Source: Firmicutes bacterium AM55-24TS (GTDB lineage Bacteria > Bacillota > Clostridia > UBA1381). From it: a stretch of 64,000 nucleotides of DNA. Under the pieces are notes generated by a model that was not told the DNA's origin, made no database searches, and saw only the letters and a program-made list of their open reading frames with translations. This document shows, piece by piece, positions 16,501-27,200 of this stretch (the first letter of the stretch is position 1; every line of letters begins with the position of its first letter). Made by a program: the position numbers and the translations under genes. The DNA is taken from contig QTVU01000001.1 in assembly GCA_003460745.1 (NCBI GenBank), positions 62,001 to 126,000 of the forward strand, read 5' to 3'.

Positions 16501-19500
16501 TGTTCGACTTTCTTTCCGGAACGGTAAGCGTTGTATTTCCAGACAAATCCTGTTTTTCACCGCAAGCACTTACAGATAATTCATAAACTCTCTTTGTATC
16601 ATTATCATTCTTCGGAACATTAAGCGTAGCAATGTAATTACCGGTTTCGTCAACCTGTGCGATTGCAGTTGATATACCGCTTCCTTCAGATTCACCGCTT
16701 ACAAGTTTTGCACTTACGGTAATTGTTTTTTCATGGTTTAGTGCATTTGCCGCATTATCAAGATTATCACCGTTAATCCGAACCTGTACTCTGCTTTCCG
16801 AGTTTTGTTCAGGGTCTTCAAACGTTATGCTGTTCACTTGAGGTGCTGCCTGTTTTTCAACATGAACAGTATAATCCTTAGTTGTAACCTTATCCTCTGC
16901 TGTAACCGTATAAACTACATCAGATGTAAAGTCCTGCTCTGTAGCCGGCGAATATGTCGCATACATATCTTCAAGTTCAACATTCGGCAGCAATGATGTA
17001 ATATCCGCGTCAAAAGGCATTGTAATGCTTATATTTTTACCTTGTTCACCCGATATTTTTGTATCGCCTATTTGATTATTGATTGTAAAATCATTTATAC
17101 CGATAAGTCCGCGCTCTTTTCTCGGGACTCGTATAGTTGAATTAACACTTGTTTGTTCGGTATCGCCGATTTTAGCTTTTAATGTATATATTTTATCCTC
17201 TGTATCGCTTGTATTTTCAGGAATATTGATTTCTGCCGTATATATATCAACACCGTTTACAAGGTCATATGTTGCCTCGACAGGATCAAGTCCGTCATCA
17301 GAATAAATATATACCTTTCTGTTATTCTCGTTTTCCGCATTCTTTATACTGCTCAATGCACGTCCGATTATTTTTACCGTAACGGTAGAAGCCGCACTTG
17401 ATGTTGGGTTTCTAAGGCTCAGAGATGTAATCACCGGAGTTGCCTCTTTATATATCTTAATCATATAATCGGCAGTCGTTGTACCGTCTTGAGCAGTTAC
17501 CGTATATTTTGTTCTCGCATAGCCGTTTATATCAACAGTATATTGTATCGGTTTACCTTGGTCATTTGAAATTCTTCCGCCGATATATGTAAGTTTTGAA
17601 GGCGTATAATAATCTTGATACTCATGATCATATGGCATATAAACCGTGATTGTATGACTGTCTTCCGATTCATAAATTGTACTTTGACCAAGCTGACCGT
17701 CTATTTCAAAATCCGTTATACTGCACACACTTTTATCATAATCGACTATTAAGTTATTTTTAAGTTTTGTTTCTTTATTTTTAACAGCATAATATACTTC
17801 ATATACAACAGGTTTTTCTGCACTTTGGTTTTCCGGAAGAGTTATCGACGCAACATAATTGCCGTCTGAGTCTTTAATAACGTCACTTTCTAAAACAAGA
17901 GGAATATCCTCCATGCTCTTTACTCTTATTTTAACGTTGCCTATAATTGACACACCTTTAACAGTAAAGTCAACTTTACCGCCTTTATTGTCTTTTTGCG
18001 AGCTGTCATAAGTAACCGACTCTACATATACGGAATATAAAATTCCTTCTGCCATTGCACTGTCAACTTCTATTGTACCTGAATAATCATCTTCGCTATA
18101 GCCTACACTCATATTATATGAACCGTTAGGAACCATTAAGCACAATATATGGTCGTCGCCAATATAATAATCTGTATCTTCATATGTACAAATATTTTCT
18201 GTTCCCTTTGCACCATTCAATGTTGCTTTTACTTGATAAAGATTATCTCCGTTCGCATTTTTAACTGTTGATGTACTGTTTTCGGCAATATTAATATACG
18301 TCTTGCTGTCTGTAATAAATTCACCGTCACCACCGACTGCAGTTCCGGTAACAGCAGTAAGATTTGTCGGTACACCTGTTATTGTCAGCTTCGTATTCGC
18401 CTCGGTATTTACTGCATTTGCACCTATTCCGCCTTGAACATCAAGCAGATTGGCAAGTGGATTTGTTTCTGTTGATTTTATAGTAGGCTGTGGATTGTTT
18501 GAATATGAATTTTTTACAGAAATGGCATTACCCATCATTGATCTTAATGTACAGTTACCGTCTATTGTTATATCAACATTTCCCATAATATTTATCGGAG
18601 TAGCAGAATTAGACATTTTTATGTCAAGATTCTTCAATGTAACAGGCGGAAGTTTCGTTGCCGAATCAAGGTTAACTATATTTTCTGTTGATGTTCCCGT
18701 TATTACATATCCTAAATCGTTGGTTTTATATTGTACACCGCCATAGGTTACATAAAGATCAGTTACATAAACACTGCCATTTGAAACATCATAAACATCG
18801 GCTTGCTTTTCGGTATGTTCTGAATCCAAAGTAAGATTTACAGTATACGTCACTTCACTCTTATCATTACCCGTTATTTTATACGTTGCTGATGTTGTAT
18901 TATTAAATTTCATTGCATCTTTTTGAGTAAATGCACCGATAAATTCTATGTTAGGTGTAATATTTTTCAATATAATGTTATAAGGTACTTTTACAGAGAT
19001 TACTCTGTTCTCATTATCTATAACAGTATCCCCGATTTGACCCGGAATTTTAAAAGAAGAAACACTTATCTCTGTATTGTTTGTACAATTAAATGTATTC
19101 TTTGACATCGAATCAACTTTTGAATATCTGTAATATATTGTACCGTTTTTATATACACGAATCCATTGATTCCCGGTATTTGCATACAAATACAACTTAC
19201 CATTTTTGTCTGTACGTGTTTTTATTTTCTTTTCTGCACCCGTATCATTATCAGAAACAAGTGAGTATTCAACATCTTGCTCATCTGTTATTCCGTCAAC
19301 CGTTGTTTCTACCAAATACTGATTATACTTAGTTGCAGGAATTGTTCCGGAATTATTAAACGCATCAAATGATGGGTCATTATTTGGTGTTGTTCCGAGA
19401 GTTGCGTCTACACTTCCGCCATTAATTGTAATAGCGCCGTACGGAGTCTTATTTCCACCGTTACCGATGCCGTAACCTGAGCCGTTACCGACAGCTTTAA

Positions 19501-21708
19501 CATAACCGCCGTTTACAATGACATTTCCGCCTCGGCCGCTTGTTCCAGATGCACTGCCTGTACCGCCTCCGATACCTGCCGCATTACTTTCAGAATCATC
19601 ATCGGCATATGCGTAAACATTACCGCCGTTTATAAGTACGTTGATACCCGAACCGTCCTTACCGCCTCCGATACCGGCACCACCATTTCCGCCATAAGCA
19701 TATACAGTACCGCTGTTTACAGTAAATTGCTTCATATCTCCGATACCGGCGCCGTTTGCAGACTTAAATGTTATAACACCGTCATTATCACCCGAATCTT
19801 CAACAATAAGTTTGAAGTAGCCGTTATACCTCTTACCGCCGCAAGATTTACAGATTGTGACTCAATTTTATTTGTGCCTTTCAGTCTAAGGGTCAGCTCA
19901 ACATCGTCACCTATCGTCAATGCATTGTTTATAGATGAACGAGATAAAATATTAATATTATCTAAAACAATGGTAGGATTCGCACCCTGTACCACTTCAA
20001 TTACATTACTTGTTTGACTTGTTGATTGAACTATATATATTTCCATATTCTTTGGAATATCATAGCTTGTTGTACCAACCGTAACTGTTACTATATCGTT
20101 ATTATCATTGTTTTTTGTTATTTTGATATTTCCTTTTGAAATATCAAACTGCGATTTATCATCACCCGTCAAAGAAATATCTTTTGAATTATTAAAAATA
20201 TATCCATTTAAAGTTGCTGTTACCTTAACACGAATTTTATGAGTTCCCTGCTTATAATGTGCAACTATATATCCGTCCACAACTTCTGCCAAATCACTGC
20301 TTATTGCTGTTTCATTTTCGTCAGCTGTTGTTAATGTATATGTACAATTAAGAATATGAGTAGGATAAGTACAGTCACTTGATTTTTCAAAATCAGTTGT
20401 TAATTTGATTTTTGTCTGTCCGACAATTTTATTTACAGTTATTTCATCAGGTACAGATAATTTAATTGATGAATTTGCATCTGTACATGTACAGTCTGAA
20501 CCCGAATATTCTGTCAGTGTTGTTTGGTTTTCTATATCGTCTGTACGATATATTTTACCGGCATATGTTACGGCATAGCCTGTTGTATCTTCTGTTACAT
20601 ATACATACAGCTTTGCTTCGCTGTCTGTTACTGTTTTCCATGAGCCGACAGTAACTTCTTTATTTGCCATTTCAACTGCATCCGGCATTGTCAGAACTAC
20701 TTGTTTAAGTTTATTTCCATCCTTATCTTGAACTTTGTCATAATCTGTGCTTCTGAACGTACCATCTACACTGCCGCCGTTTATGTATATATTATTTACA
20801 CCAAATTGTTCTGTTGTGGGAGTCATTCTTCCCGGTCCTATGGAATAAGTCACCGAAGCATCGGCTGTTGCTTTAATATATCCGCCATTTACGATAATCT
20901 CCGCATTAGACTGACGCTCCACACCGCCTATGGCTGTTCCGTATCGTCCTGCACTCGCATTTATGATACCGCCGTTTATTTCTATTGTACATCCGCTGAC
21001 ATTACCAGATGTTTTTATACCTCCACCTATAGCTGTACCTTTCATTCCTCCGACAGCATTAATAGTACCGCCGTTTATTATAATCTTACCATGTAATTGA
21101 TTTAGATTCGCACCGATTCCCGATGCTTGTGCAGTACCTGTTACATTAAGAATACCATCACCGTCAACAGTCAAAATCGAATAATCCGACTCTATACTAT
21201 TTGCTGCCACATTAATACCTGCCTTACCGCTTTTTTTAGCAGTAACGGTATTTGTGCCGTTTATGTGCAAATTAACAACTGCACCGGATTCAATTATAAT
21301 AGGCGAACTTGTTGCAGACGTCATCGTTACATTTTCAACCGTCAAATCCGCCTTTACACCTGTTTTTACCGTCACAATATTTGTAACATCAACAGAACCG
21401 ATATAATATGTACCGTTTGTATTAATTGTCACATCACCGTTTTGTAAATCTGAACTTAGATCTGTTCCGTCTGTCATAGGTGCAACATCATTTTTATTTA
21501 TATTTACAGTATCCGTTGAATTATCCAACGGTACGTTCGTAGCCGCTATATTTTCTTCCGTACTTTTTTCATTCGGAGATGAAGTTGCCAAAACCTCAGT
21601 CTGCTCCGAATTGATTTCTGTTTTGATTTCATCAGCCGACACCGCAAAATTCAATGTCGGTAAAAGCATTGATAAAGCCAATATTATAGAAACAGCTTTT
21701 CTTTTCAT
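13565..21708 (-). CDS. Very large SLH-anchored surface protein: beta-helix-like repeats, DUF5018-like repeats and three SLH domains; one-base frameshift
   Basis: The corrected length is about 2714 residues. The start at 21708 (AGAGGA ribosome site) precedes a clear signal peptide (MKRKAVSIILALSMLLPT); an ATG further up is not in a ribosome-site context. Residues about 95-420 and 590-760 hold Gly-rich INGG, GAGIGGG and AIGGG repeats, like the parallel beta-helix carbohydrate-binding Cthe_2159 type. From about 880 to 2470 there are eight copies of a sandwich domain resembling DUF5018 (pattern F.I..Q.GD..I, then VPY.TDL..L.P, then YTVTAEDG), most of them alternating with Ig-like segments. A Pro/Thr linker leads to three SLH domains (about 2520-2714: ITRAEVAKIL, ISRAEFASII, LTRSEAVAII), which bind secondary wall polymer. 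The frame breaks near 19828; one extra base joins the two parts (VRGYNGYFKLIVEDSG). The ligand is unknown. Confidence 0.85.
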
Positions 21709-21765
21709 TTTAATTCCTCTTTTCATATATCTTAACAATGTATAGCTATCCTTATTATATATTTT

Positions 21766-21795
21766 ATAATACCACAAAGCACTTGAAATTGTCAA
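21766..21795 (-). promoter_or_regulatory. Promoter of the 2714-residue SLH gene
   Basis: On the minus strand TTGACA (21790-21795) and TATTAT (21766-21771) are separated by 18 bases, 57 bases before the chosen ATG. This supports that start over the upstream ATG at 21876. Confidence 0.65.
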
Positions 21796-21847
21796 TATTA
21801 TACACTGAAAACGGCTGTTTTTAACACCGTTTCTCAACATTTTTAAC

Positions 21848-21895
21848 AAAAAAGAGTTATGACAAATCAACTCCAAAATTGTTTCATCATAACTC
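21848..21895 (-). terminator. Terminator of the 707-residue MBG/dockerin gene
   Basis: On the minus strand GAGTTATGA/TCATAACTC (21887-21895 with 21854-21862) is followed by six Ts, 10 bases after the stop at 21906. The loop is long (24 bases). Confidence 0.8.
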
Positions 21896-21905
21896 CAATG
21901 TCAAA

Positions 21906-24029
21906 TTATAACCAAGGATAATAAGCTTCCAATCTTACAGAGAATCTGTTTCTGATTGCATTAACATCATTATTGTCAATCCTGCCATCCTTGTTTACAT
22001 CCCAAATACGCGCTTGTTTTACGCCGTTTGCATCAGCATCCTTACCAACAAGATTATTTGCATCAATACCGTTTACTGCGCCGTCACTGTTGACATCACC
22101 TATTCTTCTGTCCACAACTAACAAATATCTCTCCATAGTCGAATCATTGATTTGATATGTAACCTTATACAAGCCTTCTACTCCGGATACGGCACTGACC
22201 GTTCCTTTTATAGTATCAGATGTCAAACCGTCATTTATATTCACGCCCGGATCAACAAATTTATCAAGACCGCTTGTTATTACAGTATATTCGTTACCGT
22301 CTGCATCAATGTTATTTATAGGATTATATGTAATATCGGCACTGCAGTCCTTCGGCAAATAGTTTTCACTGAATTTGTGATTTGCCTTTAGGTAATCCAA
22401 CGCTTCTTTCTGCCATTCCGCATCATGCGTCGTATCCTTATAAATCATAGCAGCCGGTGAATTACCCAAATTAAATGTATATGTAACATTAACAGTCATT
22501 GTTGCACTGAAAGAATTGTCTAAAGTATAGTTGCTGTTTGCAAGTTCAATTACTATATCATACACACCTGCATTTATAACACTGTTAAGTTTTGTTTCTG
22601 TATCACGTTTAACGTATTTTACGGAATACAAATCCGATGCCAAAGCCTCGGTCGGTGTAACCTTTGCGGTATGTTCGTTACCGTCATAATCAACTACATT
22701 GTCTGTAACCGTAAAATTAACTGTTTTCGGCATAACCGTTATTGTTTTCGATGATGTTTCATCTGCAATATAGTTGCCGTTCGGGAAAGTAATTATTATA
22801 TCATATACACCGACATCCGTAATTTCAGTCAAGTCAGTTTCTGTACCTTGCTTACGGTATGTTATTGTATATTTACTGTCATCATACGGTGCGTCAACCG
22901 TCATATTCGGTTTGTGCGTCTTTCCGTCATATACCCAGCTTTCATCCGTTGTAAAGTGACCCGATTGCGGACTTATTGTAAGTTTATTATCATAATCATT
23001 TCCGATTGAATACACTATATCATTATCAAGTGTAATTTTTATCGTATAAACATCTGCATCGGTCGGATTTTCTACAGTTTCACCCTTTGAATTAGTGTAT
23101 GTAACTTTATATCCAATGTCTGCGGGATCAGAAGAAACAGTTGCCTTATGACTGTTTCCGTCATATGTAAACGATGTATTTGTTACCGTAAAGTTTACAT
23201 TTTCACCTATGATTTTAATTGTACATTCGTCATATATCGTTTCATAGTTAGGGTTTGTTGTATGCACCCTTGCAGTATATATACCGCTTGAAACAGGCAC
23301 ATCGGTTGTGTATTCACCGCCGTTTCTGCTATACTCAATAACATATCCTGCCGCAGGCGGTGTTACCGTTACGTCAGCTGCCGTAAGCGGGTGAGGTAAT
23401 TGGTCATATTGATATTCTTTGTCACCGCTTAATGAAATTGACGCACCTTGACGTTCAATTTGAATATGCGTATCACCCTCACGTTCCGATATGATACAAC
23501 CCGATACATAAACATCAATATAATATGTTCCGGCATCTGTTACCGACGAAAGATTATCTTTACCGTATCTTATAATCGGTACAGCGTCTGTCAGTTCGCC
23601 ACCGTTCAAATCATAACATTTAACTGTCGCTGTATAACTGTTTCCGTCATATATAATATTCTTGGGAGCAGTTACATTAATCTTGATAGATCTCGCTCTT
23701 ATATTAATCTTAAATGTAACATCTCTGTATGTACCGTCTACATTACTTATACGGATATTCATATTAGCATAATATCCGGCACTTGTCGGAGTACCCGTTA
23801 TTGAACCGTCCTCGTTGACAGTAAGACCTGTTGGTTTAAAACCCGATATAAATTCAAAACTATATCCGTCATTGTTTCCGCCGCTCATTGTTATTTGTGC
23901 TGAGTACGGCTTATATGCCTCACCCATAGGAAGCGACGTTGTATCTACGCTAAAGTCAGCCGCATGAGCACATACACCTGCCATAAGCATTGCTATCATT
24001 ATAATCAAAAATGCAGATATTTTTTTCAT
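21906..24029 (-). CDS. Secreted MBG-repeat protein with GNSP module and dockerin
   Basis: The 707-residue protein has a signal peptide (1-23), an Ig-like putative domain (about 25-115, with GLTVNEDGSITGTPTSAG), then four or five MBG/YDG-like repeats (about 115-510), marked by YDG or YDGN motifs and an AGVYDI or VGVYDI pattern. A GNSP-type module follows (about 516-640: FNLGNSP, then KFVDPG, ending in RYLLVVD), and a dockerin (about 641-700). The dockerin has two canonical calcium loops, DVNSDGAVNGID and DVNKDGRIDNND. Dockerins bind cohesins to assemble extracellular complexes; no catalytic domain is present, so a structural or adhesive role is inferred. It has a terminator but no clear promoter, and two strong hairpins lie in its leader. 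Confidence 0.87.
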   Translation of the reverse strand: MKKISAFLIIMIAMLMAGVCAHAADFSVDTTSLPMGEAYKPYSAQITMSGGNNDGYSFEFISGFKPTGLTVNEDGSITGTPTSAGYYANMNIRISNVDGTYRDVTFKINIRARSIKINVTAPKNIIYDGNSYTATVKCYDLNGGELTDAVPIIRYGKDNLSSVTDAGTYYIDVYVSGCIISEREGDTHIQIERQGASISLSGDKEYQYDQLPHPLTAADVTVTPPAAGYVIEYSRNGGEYTTDVPVSSGIYTARVHTTNPNYETIYDECTIKIIGENVNFTVTNTSFTYDGNSHKATVSSDPADIGYKVTYTNSKGETVENPTDADVYTIKITLDNDIVYSIGNDYDNKLTISPQSGHFTTDESWVYDGKTHKPNMTVDAPYDDSKYTITYRKQGTETDLTEITDVGVYDIIITFPNGNYIADETSSKTITVMPKTVNFTVTDNVVDYDGNEHTAKVTPTEALASDLYSVKYVKRDTETKLNSVINAGVYDIVIELANSNYTLDNSFSATMTVNVTYTFNLGNSPAAMIYKDTTHDAEWQKEALDYLKANHKFSENYLPKDCSADITYNPINNIDADGNEYTVITSGLDKFVDPGVNINDGLTSDTIKGTVSAVSGVEGLYKVTYQINDSTMERYLLVVDRRIGDVNSDGAVNGIDANNLVGKDADANGVKQARIWDVNKDGRIDNNDVNAIRNRFSVRLEAYYPWL

Positions 24030-24080
24030 TTATTACACCTCTTTTCCGTTAAATCAATTACACAGCTTATTATTTTAATT

Positions 24081-24142
24081 GTTATTGCATTTCCGAAAGC
24101 ATTGTCCAAAGATACGGACAATGCCATTGGAAATGCAATAAC
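24081..24142. repeat. Nested perfect inverted repeat in the leader of the 707-residue gene
   Basis: GTTATTGCATTTCC (24081-24094) pairs with GGAAATGCAATAAC (24129-24142). Inside, GCATTGTCC (24099-24107) pairs with GGACAATGC (24116-24124). A symmetrical 4/4 internal loop separates the stems and the end loop is 8 bases. It resembles a small palindromic repeat or MITE, or a leader RNA structure. Confidence 0.88.
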
Positions 24143-24165
24143 ACAGGGCGATAACCGCCCTGTGT
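24141..24165 (-). terminator. GC hairpin at the end of the four-gene surface operon
   Basis: ACACAGGGCG/CGCCCTGTGT (24141-24150 with 24156-24165) is a perfect 10-bp stem, 45 bases after the operon's last stop. It lacks a following T run, so termination may be partial and the 707-residue gene could be read through. Confidence 0.5.
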
Positions 24166-24210
24166 CATTACATTGCTTTATTTATCGCATTTATTATAAT
24201 TCGATATTTA

Positions 24211-27200
24211 TTAAGCAGCAGGAGTTGCTTCAGGAGCTGTTGTCTTTTCAGGAGCAACAGTTTCTTCAGGAGTTACTGTTGTTTCAGGAGCAACAGTTTC
24301 TTCCGGTTTTACTGTAGGAACTACTGCATTTGCGCCAACCATTCTTTCATTTACTGCAAGAAGAATGTCTGCCTCTGCCCAGTGACCTGCAATGTCATTA
24401 GGAGTAAATGTTACGATTGGTGTTGATTCTACAAGAACTCTGTTGATAATTGCAACAGCTTCAGCTCTTGTTAGCGGTGAATATGGACCGAATGTACCGT
24501 CTTCATAACCTGAAACGATATTCTTGTCAGCAAGAGTTTCAATGTAATCCTTAGCCCAATCATTTTCAGTTACATCTGTGAAGATGCCATTGTATGAAAT
24601 CAAATCATATCTTTGAGCTCTTGCGATAACTGCACTGATTTCGCCTCTTGTGATTGTATCCATAGGTCTGAATGTACCGTCTTCATAACCGCTTAATACA
24701 TCCTTATCTTCAAGATAACCGATGTACTTGTTGAACCAAGCGTCTGAATCAACGTCAGGGAATGATGCTTGATACATACCGTCAGGTAGATCGTCACCAT
24801 AGCTTAGTCTTGCAATCATAGCTGCAAGTTCGCCTCTTGTGATGTTGTTATTTGGTAGGAATGAACCGTCATCATAACCTGAAGCGTATGGCTTTGTATA
24901 TTCTGTGTTGATTACAGGTGCTTCTGTCGGCTTAACTGTTGGTACAGGTGTTGCTGTAGCTTCTTTAACAGTTACAGGAATATTTTTAACTATGCCGTTA
25001 ACCTTAACCTTAACAGTTGCTGTACCCTTACCAACCAATGTGATGTTACCGTTTTCGTCAACAGTTGCTACATCTTCATTTGATGATGTCCATGTTGGTT
25101 TAGCTGTTGAGCCTGTTACAGTAGCTGTAACTTTAATCTTATCACCTACAACACCGGAAACAGTATCCTTATCAAGTTTAATTGATACGCTGCTTCCGCC
25201 ACCGCCACCGCTGCTCTTCTTAGCGGTGTAGTAAAGATTGATATTGTCGTTGCTGTCCTTTGGCAAGTTAGCTACATCTGCTGATGTTGTGCAAGCTGAA
25301 TCTGTGAAGTATGCTCTGAATCTTGAAGGTGTGTATTGAAGAACATTAGAATTGAACTTACCGAATGTAGTGTCATCCTTAACTGCATTAATTTCTTCAT
25401 CATTTGTATAAACCTTATATTCAGGTTCTGAGCCGGCTGCTGCACCATTCTTATAAATATTTACTAAGTATTTATAAGTTGTAGCTTTTACTGTAGCAGC
25501 ATCTGAAGCAGGTGCTGAAGTTGTAGCAGCTGTTCTTACAAGTATTGTGTATTCTTTATTTCTTACTGCATTTTCGATTGTTGTTGTACCTGCTGCTGCC
25601 TTAACCCATGTTGCACCATTGTCTGTTGAATATTCAAAGTCGGCTGTTGTATCGCTTAGAACGATATTGTTTGTCTTCTTATCAGCTTTAGCTGTTACAT
25701 TTTCCGGAGTTGCCGGCTTAATTACAGCTGTTGAGTTGTTAATTATTGTTGAGCTTGCAGGTAGGTTAGCTTCATCAACAATTTCATAGTTTTCATTATC
25801 AGCCTTAATATTTGATACTTTGATTGTGTTTGTTCCGACATCTTTACCGTCAAATTCCCACTTAGCAGAAATATTAACTGTATCGCCTACTACAGTTACA
25901 CCTTCCTTAACAGTTGCTGTACCTGTTGCAGTTGTTGTGCCGTCATATGATTTACTTTCAGGTTTGAATATGATGTCTGAAAGTTTGATTGGTTTTTTCT
26001 TTGCTGTTAGAGTAATTGTCTTAGTCTTTCCTTTATAAGTAATTGTTACTTCTGTGTCACCGTAAGGAAGAGGTTCAGCAGGTTTAAATGTTGTACCATC
26101 TTTCTTTGTTAGTGTGTAGTTTGTAACAGGAACCTTTATTGCCGAAGTACCTGTACCATATACTGCATTAACTACCAAGTCACTCAAGTCAGGTGTCAAC
26201 TCAGGATATGTGTATGTTACCTTTGTAGGCCCTGAAATTTCTATATCTGAGAAAGCTTCTTGAGTTACGCTACCCTTAACATTTACTGTTGCAGGAGTGA
26301 ATGAATAGTTAGCTGCATCTGTACCTGTAAGAGCCTTTTCTGTAACTTCTACATCAGGAGTACCCGGTGTCTTTACATCATTAGCTGCATATTTATATGT
26401 AAATGGAAGTGTTACGTTATCTCCTTCAACTATAGATGAATTATCCTTAGTTAGTACCAATGAGCTATCAGCAGTTACATCAGCTGTAGCATTAGGGTTA
26501 GCCTTAACTGCAGGAACTTTTATAGCATCAGCATTAACTGTAAGAGTCTTTGCTGTAATTGTTGCAGCTGTCTTAAGTGTACCGTCAGCATTAATCTTAT
26601 CTGTATCCGGTGCAAATGTGTACTTACCGTTTGTTTCCGGTAGTGTAGTTGTTAGTTTAATCTTCTTATCTGTGCCTACATTTTTATCTGTATATGCAAA
26701 TGTACCTGTAACTGTGTATGAGTCTTTACCTACAAATGCTGTAGCTGAATCCTTAATTGAAATTGTAGGTGGTGTTTGATCTGCAGGAATAGTTAATCCG
26801 CCATCATATACCTTTGTAATTGTTGCGTCTGATACTGTGTAGTAAACTGTCTTTGCAGCTACAGTAATCTTAGCTGATGAAGTAAGTGTTTTATCGCCAT
26901 AGATAAAGTTAACTGTCTTATCTTTCATATCAGGTGTGATAACAGTGTCAGCTTTAACAGGTGTATCACCGATTTTAACTGTAATACCTGCTGCTGCCAA
27001 ATCATTATATGAGATTTTGCCTGTTGAGTTATCATCATATGTAACATTCAACTTAAGGTCATCTGTCTTAAGCTTATCGCCATATGTATAAGCTGTCTTT
27101 CCACCGCTAATTGTTGCACTCTTAATCTTCTTTGCACCAAGTGTAGCAACTGAAACTACAGATTGTGTATTGCTACCTGCATTTGTGTAAACAACGTAAA

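Noticed and set aside
21709..21876. Upstream start of the SLH gene
   Set aside because: The added 56 residues do not look like a secreted protein's start, and the probable promoter lies inside them. The MKRKAVSIILALS start has a ribosome site and signal peptide.
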